Shown: one piece after another, positions 14,499 through 15,156 of the stretch
How positions within the stretch are numbered: the stretch's first letter is position 1
Layout: every line of letters starts with the position of its first letter
DNA from: Russula earlei
Taxonomy: Eukaryota; Basidiomycota; Agaricomycetes; Russulales; Russulaceae
Assembly (NCBI GenBank): GCA_025769875.1
Contig: JAGFNK010001085.1
Span: 1-15,156 of the forward strand
Direction of reading: 5' to 3'
DNA: 15,156 bases
Notes under the pieces: generated by a model
The model's database searches: none
Seen by the model: only the letters and a program-made list of their open reading frames with translations
Told to the model about the DNA's origin: nothing
Position numbers and translations under genes: made by a program

Positions 14499-14820
14499 TG
14501 TTAAGGCTCCAAAGGGCCTTAAATAAGATCAATGGTCACTATAAATGTGTCCTTCCCATGCAGATATGCTTGAGTCAAGCAAGCAATACTCATGGAGGGA
14601 AGGAGAGTTATGTCCTTCTAGAGTATGTCAACAAGATGAGAGGGGCTCTGCAGATGGGGTAGGAGTCAACTGTTTGGGATTGGCAAACTAGGTTGAGCTT
14701 AAGGCTCAACTGCTATGAATTGGGGGCTTTATATAGCCCTCAGAGATAAGGTTCTCACTACTGTAAGTACTGGTCAGTGCTATAGTAGCAAGAATGGCCC
14801 ATAGAAGCAATAGTTGCTTC
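14499..14820 (-). mobile_element. LTR, family B copy 2 (B5), truncated
   Basis: Read on the minus strand, this is the 3' part of the family B LTR, aligning with about 3480-3804 of B4: TATATAAA at 14735-14728, the GTTGAGC/GCTCAAC stem at 14692-14710, and the terminal stem at 14501-14522. It ends at GCCTTAACA (14499). Its 5' half is missing, and similarity to B4 stops exactly where the TGTTGG of family E begins at 14821. Insertion of the family E element is therefore the likely cause. Confidence 0.8.
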
Positions 14821-15150
14821 TGTTGGAGTGCAGCCTCAGCATCACGGTTTGGTCATACACTCACGTGGCGCATGACGAACGCACGGACATGTATATAGTT
14901 CGTTTTTCATTTATTCCCCGTCCCTCAGTCTTCTACAATAAGACTGAGGTTAGTCATACTCTCGTTACCTATGTACACAACTAATTACACTTTTTGTAGC
15001 ACTCGTTATAGGTCAGGATACCCACTTAGTGCAGTCTTCTACAATAAGACTGAGCACTCGTTATAGATACCCTCCTACAGATTATGAGACCTGATTGTCT
15101 CTAAACAAGCCAATAACTACACGCACCCAGAATTTCAAAACGTCACAACA
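14821..15150 (+). mobile_element. LTR, family E, probably the 5' LTR of an element leaving the window
   Basis: It starts TGTTGGAGTGCAGCC and a plausible end is CACAACA at 15150, giving TGTTG/CAACA inverted ends and a 330-bp LTR. TATATAG lies at 14892, a 10-bp stem at 14923-14949, and a second copy of the hairpin core at 15032-15052. The second copy is bracketed by the direct repeat GCACTCGTTATAG (14999-15011 and 15054-15066). The left flank GCTTC is not repeated after 15150, so either the element continues beyond the window or the end is misplaced. Confidence 0.65.
14892..14949 (+). promoter_or_regulatory. TATA box and 10-bp hairpin of LTR E
   Basis: TATATAG (14892-14898) is followed about 31 nt later by CCTCAGTCTT, loop CTACAAT, AAGACTGAGG, a perfect 10-bp stem. 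The arrangement parallels those of families A, B, C and the gypsy LTR. Confidence 0.7.
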
Positions 15151-15156
15151 TAGTAA

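Overview
The window reads as repeat-rich DNA of a basidiomycete fungus, most likely an Agaricomycete. The evidence is a Plavaka-type (CACTA superfamily) transposase with a 54-bp GT-AG intron, Ty1/copia and Ty3/gypsy retrotransposons of the kind common in these fungi, and no intact host gene. Organism and family names come from remembered protein motifs, not from a search. Everything that looks coding is broken by stops, frameshifts or insertions.

Layout. 1-1297: no recognisable gene. 1968-5415, minus strand: a degenerate Ty1/copia element (end of integrase, reverse transcriptase, RNase H, polypurine tract, start of the 3' LTR). It is cut by three solo LTRs from other families, each with a perfect 5-bp target duplication: family A at 1303-1962, family B at 3216-3804 and family D at 3865-4344. 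5416-5688: unassigned. 5689-6306: a second family A LTR with mismatched flanks. 6307-9234, minus strand: a truncated Ty3/gypsy element (5' LTR, Gag with a zinc knuckle, protease, start of the protease-RT linker). 9240-12822, minus strand: parts of a Plavaka transposase in collinear order, split by a third family A solo LTR (9664-10257) and by a 1.7-kb block of LTR-like repeats (family C) and a tRNA-derived repeat. 12901-13336: an inverted family C copy. 13441-13645: a block of short quasi-periodic repeats. 14499-14820: a truncated family B LTR cut by a sixth family of LTR (family E, 14821-15150), whose element probably continues past the window.

How the parts relate. The coding elements came first and served as landing sites. 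The four LTRs with matching 5-bp duplications are later insertions that collapsed to solo LTRs. At the family B and A3 sites, leaving out the LTR and one duplication makes the host reading frame continuous; at D it leaves a 1-base frame offset.

Most interesting signal. The LTR families differ in sequence but share RNA-like architecture. Each has a stem-loop about 17-32 nt downstream of its TATA-like box (start to start). Several end in a second stem finishing two bases before the LTR terminus, with pairing maintained by covariation and G-U pairs in family A. Families D and E also carry a second copy of the first hairpin bracketed by a 13-14-nt direct repeat, at nearly the same spacing although their sequences differ.
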